From an uncultured Clostridium sp. (GTDB lineage: Bacteria; Bacillota; Clostridia; Lachnospirales; Lachnospiraceae): DNA of 8,279 nucleotides. The notes under the pieces are model-generated. The model saw only the letters and a list, made by a program, of their open reading frames with translations. It was not told where the DNA came from and made no database searches. Positions 6,488-8,279 of this stretch are shown here, piece by piece. The DNA is taken from assembly GCA_900551225.1 (NCBI GenBank), contig URUZ01000269.1:1-8279 (forward strand), written 5' to 3'. Within the stretch, counting starts at the first letter, position 1, and each line of letters begins with the position of its first letter. The translations under genes were made by a program, and so were the position numbers.

Positions 6488-6751
6488 ATGCAGACACAAA
6501 TTAATTTAAAAGAGCTTTCAGAGGTTGATCTGCGGGAGGTTCAAAAAAAAGACTTAGCCGACGTGTCCGGCATGACCTTTGACACAAGCATTCCAAAAGA
6601 ACAGCGGGCAGCCCAGATCATCCGGACGATTAACAATCCGTACTGCTTCCGCGTAGGTGATATGGGGGTAAAACTGGAGTTTACGGACAGCGGCCCTTCC
6701 CTGCAGGACTGTCTGACCGATCTACTGAAACGTAAAAAGAGCGGCCTGTAA
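6488..6751 (+). CDS. Small protein associated with serine-recombinase mobile elements (DUF6870-like)
   Basis: The product is 87 residues, hydrophilic, with no signal peptide or membrane helix. The pattern VDLREV...DLADV...IPKEQR...IRTINNPYCFRVGDMGVKLEF...L.D.L resembles, from memory, a family of small uncharacterised proteins encoded just before large serine recombinases in clostridial mobile elements. I believe this is Pfam DUF6870, but I could not check. I chose the ATG at 6488, with a G-rich Shine-Dalgarno (6473-6478) 9 nt upstream. In-frame ATGs at 6338 and 6464 lack support, and the former would overlap the divergent promoter. The stop is 30 nt before the recombinase ATG, so the two are probably co-transcribed. 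A role in regulating or assisting recombination is speculation. No clear promoter is visible upstream. Confidence 0.75.
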   Translation: MQTQINLKELSEVDLREVQKKDLADVSGMTFDTSIPKEQRAAQIIRTINNPYCFRVGDMGVKLEFTDSGPSLQDCLTDLLKRKKSGL

Positions 6752-6781
6752 AAGGGGCGATACCGCAGAAAGGAGGCTCTC

Positions 6782-8205
6782 ATGGCCCGTAAAAGCCGGG
6801 TTATTACAGAAAAGGCAGGCATGCCTGCCTGGAATATCGGGATCTATATACGGCTCTCAAAAGAAGATTTAAGAAATAATGATGAGTCTGAAAGTGTAAC
6901 CAACCAGCGGGCGATCAATCTGGAATTTGTGAAAGAAAAATTCTGCAATGAACGCTATACGGTCTGTGACATTTATGTTGATGACGGCCGCTCAGGGACA
7001 ACGGAAGATTCCCGGCCTGATTTTCAGCGGCTATGCCGGGATATCCGCCAGGGTAAGGTAAACTGCATTGTATGCAAGACACTGGCCCGTGCATTTCGAA
7101 ACTACGCTGACCAGGGGAAATTTTTGGAGCAGTATCTGCCCACCTACAACTGCCGCTTTATTGCATTTGGAAACCCTTATGTGGACACCTTCGCCAATCC
7201 CGACTGTACCCAAAATATGGAAATTCCCATCAATGGCCTTATGAATGACCGTTATGCTGCAAGGACTTCTGAGGATGTAAGGCGGACCTTTCAGATGAAA
7301 CGCAATAGCGGGGAGTTCATCGGAGCATTTGCTCCATACGGCTATATCAAGAATCCTGAGAATAAAAATGCCTTTCTCATTGATGAAGAAGCCGCCGGGA
7401 CTGTCAGGGAGATCTATTCAATGTATTTAGATGGTATGAGCAAGCATTCTATCGTCCGGCACCTCAATGACCACGGCGTTCTCTGTCCGGCCCTTTATAA
7501 GCAGCGGCAGGGGCTGAACTATCAGAATCCACATTCAGACGCTGCCAAGAATCCGTTGTGGAGCGACCGTACCGTTGGCCAGATATTAAAAAATCAAATG
7601 TACTGCGGGAATATGGTGCAGGGGCGGTCCCGTGTTAAAAGCTATAAAGTCCACATTCAGGAGCAGGTGCCTGAGGACCAATGGTGCATTGTAGAAAATA
7701 CCCACGAAGCTGTGATCGACCGGAACACTTATAATAAAGTGCAGAGACTTTTACAGAAGGACACGCGAACTTCCCCGCGCAGCGGCGCCTTATATCTCTT
7801 CAGCGGATTTCTCCGCTGTGCAGACTGTCAGAAGGCAATGGTGCGCAGCGAGGTAAAAAAGATTGTATATTATTATTGCAGCACTTATAAAAGGCGCTCA
7901 AAAACGGCATGCACGAAGCATTCACTTCATCATGACAACCTGGAGGCCGCCGTGTTATATGCAGTCCGGCAGCAGGTGTATCTGGATATCGACTGCGCCA
8001 AAATGATAGAAGAAGTGAGCCTCCCTCCCGCTACCAGGTACAAGGCCAGGCCGACGGCTGAGGCTGTTGAGCAAAAAGAACGGGAGCTGGCCAAAATCAC
8101 GCGGTATAAGCAGTCCATTTATCAGGATTGGAAGGATCATGAGATCAGCCAGGAGGATTACCGCCGTATGAGGGATGGCTATGCACAGCAGGAAGCGCTA
8201 TTGGG
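6782..8205 (+). CDS. Large serine recombinase (site-specific integrase/resolvase family), 3'-truncated
   Basis: Large serine recombinases catalyse integration and excision of clostridial transposons and ICEs. The catalytic domain begins at about residue 18, with the nucleophile Ser26 in IYIRLSKED preceded by Arg24. The GRSGTTEDSRPDFQ block follows, then LARAFRNY carrying the two conserved arginines; an Ala replaces the Ser often seen in the LSR motif. The recombinase domain (about 165-290) includes GAFAPYGY. A zinc ribbon with Cys346, Cys349, Cys366 and Cys377 comes next, then a coiled-coil-like stretch from about 420. AGGAGG (6771-6776) lies 5 nt before the ATG. Genuine sequence ends at codon 474. 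The frame continues to a stop at 8270-8272, but its last 22 residues are translated sequencing adapter. The family is usually about 500-560 residues, so only the end of the coiled coil is missing. No resistance or transfer gene is seen beside it except the divergent ABC operon. Confidence 0.93.
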
Positions 8206-8279
8206 CTGTCTCTTATACACATCTCCGAGCCCACGAGACCAGAGAGGATCTCGTATGCCGTCTTCTGCTTGAAAAAAAA
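8206..8279 (+). other. Illumina Nextera adapter read-through (artifact)
   Basis: The stretch starts with the 19-bp Tn5 mosaic end (8206-8224) and continues into the Nextera Read 2 side adapter CCGAGCCCACGAGAC (8225-8239). Next come an 8-base index CAGAGAGG (8240-8247, which I recognise as i7 N708), the reverse complement of the P7 primer (8248-8271) and eight A's (8272-8279). It is library-preparation sequence, not genome, and should be trimmed. Confidence 0.98.

Noticed and set aside
8206..8272. Unusual Ser/Pro/Arg-rich C-terminus of the recombinase
   Set aside because: It is translated Nextera adapter.

Overview
The window looks like a contig from a spore-forming gut Clostridia relative. 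A member of the Lachnospiraceae, such as the Enterocloster/Lachnoclostridium group, is my best guess. This is inferred from the clostridial collagen-like exosporium-type proteins, the two-component/ABC gene set and the large serine recombinase; no rRNA or marker gene confirms it. The last 74 bases (8206-8279) are not biological. They are an Illumina Nextera read-through adapter, index and P7 tail followed by A's, so usable genomic sequence ends at 8205.

Layout, left to right. (1) 1-606: the 3' part of a collagen-like surface/spore protein, with Gly-X-Y repeats and a duplicated Cys-containing C-terminal domain, followed by a strong hairpin terminator (613-664). (2) 665-1119: an intergenic stretch with a MITE-like element about 163 bp long (735-897, imperfect terminal inverted repeats, TA at both ends) and a cluster of small palindromes (932-1044). 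(3) 1120-about 1329: the start of a second collagen-like gene with a Cys-rich head. It breaks off after a few Gly-Pro-Thr triplets, only about 30 bp from the end of the next operon. This is either an insertion boundary or a misassembly. (4) 1359-6319, all minus strand: a four-gene unit read in the order response regulator, intramembrane-sensing-type histidine kinase, ABC ATPase, and a large two-module FtsX-type permease. (5) 6488-8205, plus strand: a small protein of a type found next to clostridial mobile-element recombinases, then a large serine recombinase that runs off the genomic part of the contig.

Functional reading. The regulator/kinase/ABC set resembles antimicrobial-peptide sensing and detoxification modules of Firmicutes. 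A consensus-like promoter (6371-6400) drives the regulator and kinase, which overlap. The ATPase and permease overlap by 4 nt, and are separated from the kinase by an 86-nt gap. That gap holds an 11-bp-period direct repeat upstream of a -10-like element, as expected for an OmpR-type activator site. The simplest model is constitutive sensing plus inducible transporter expression. The adjacent divergent recombinase and the truncated collagen gene at the far end suggest the transporter operon is cargo of a serine-recombinase element inserted into a collagen-like gene. The right end of that element is not present, so this remains a hypothesis.
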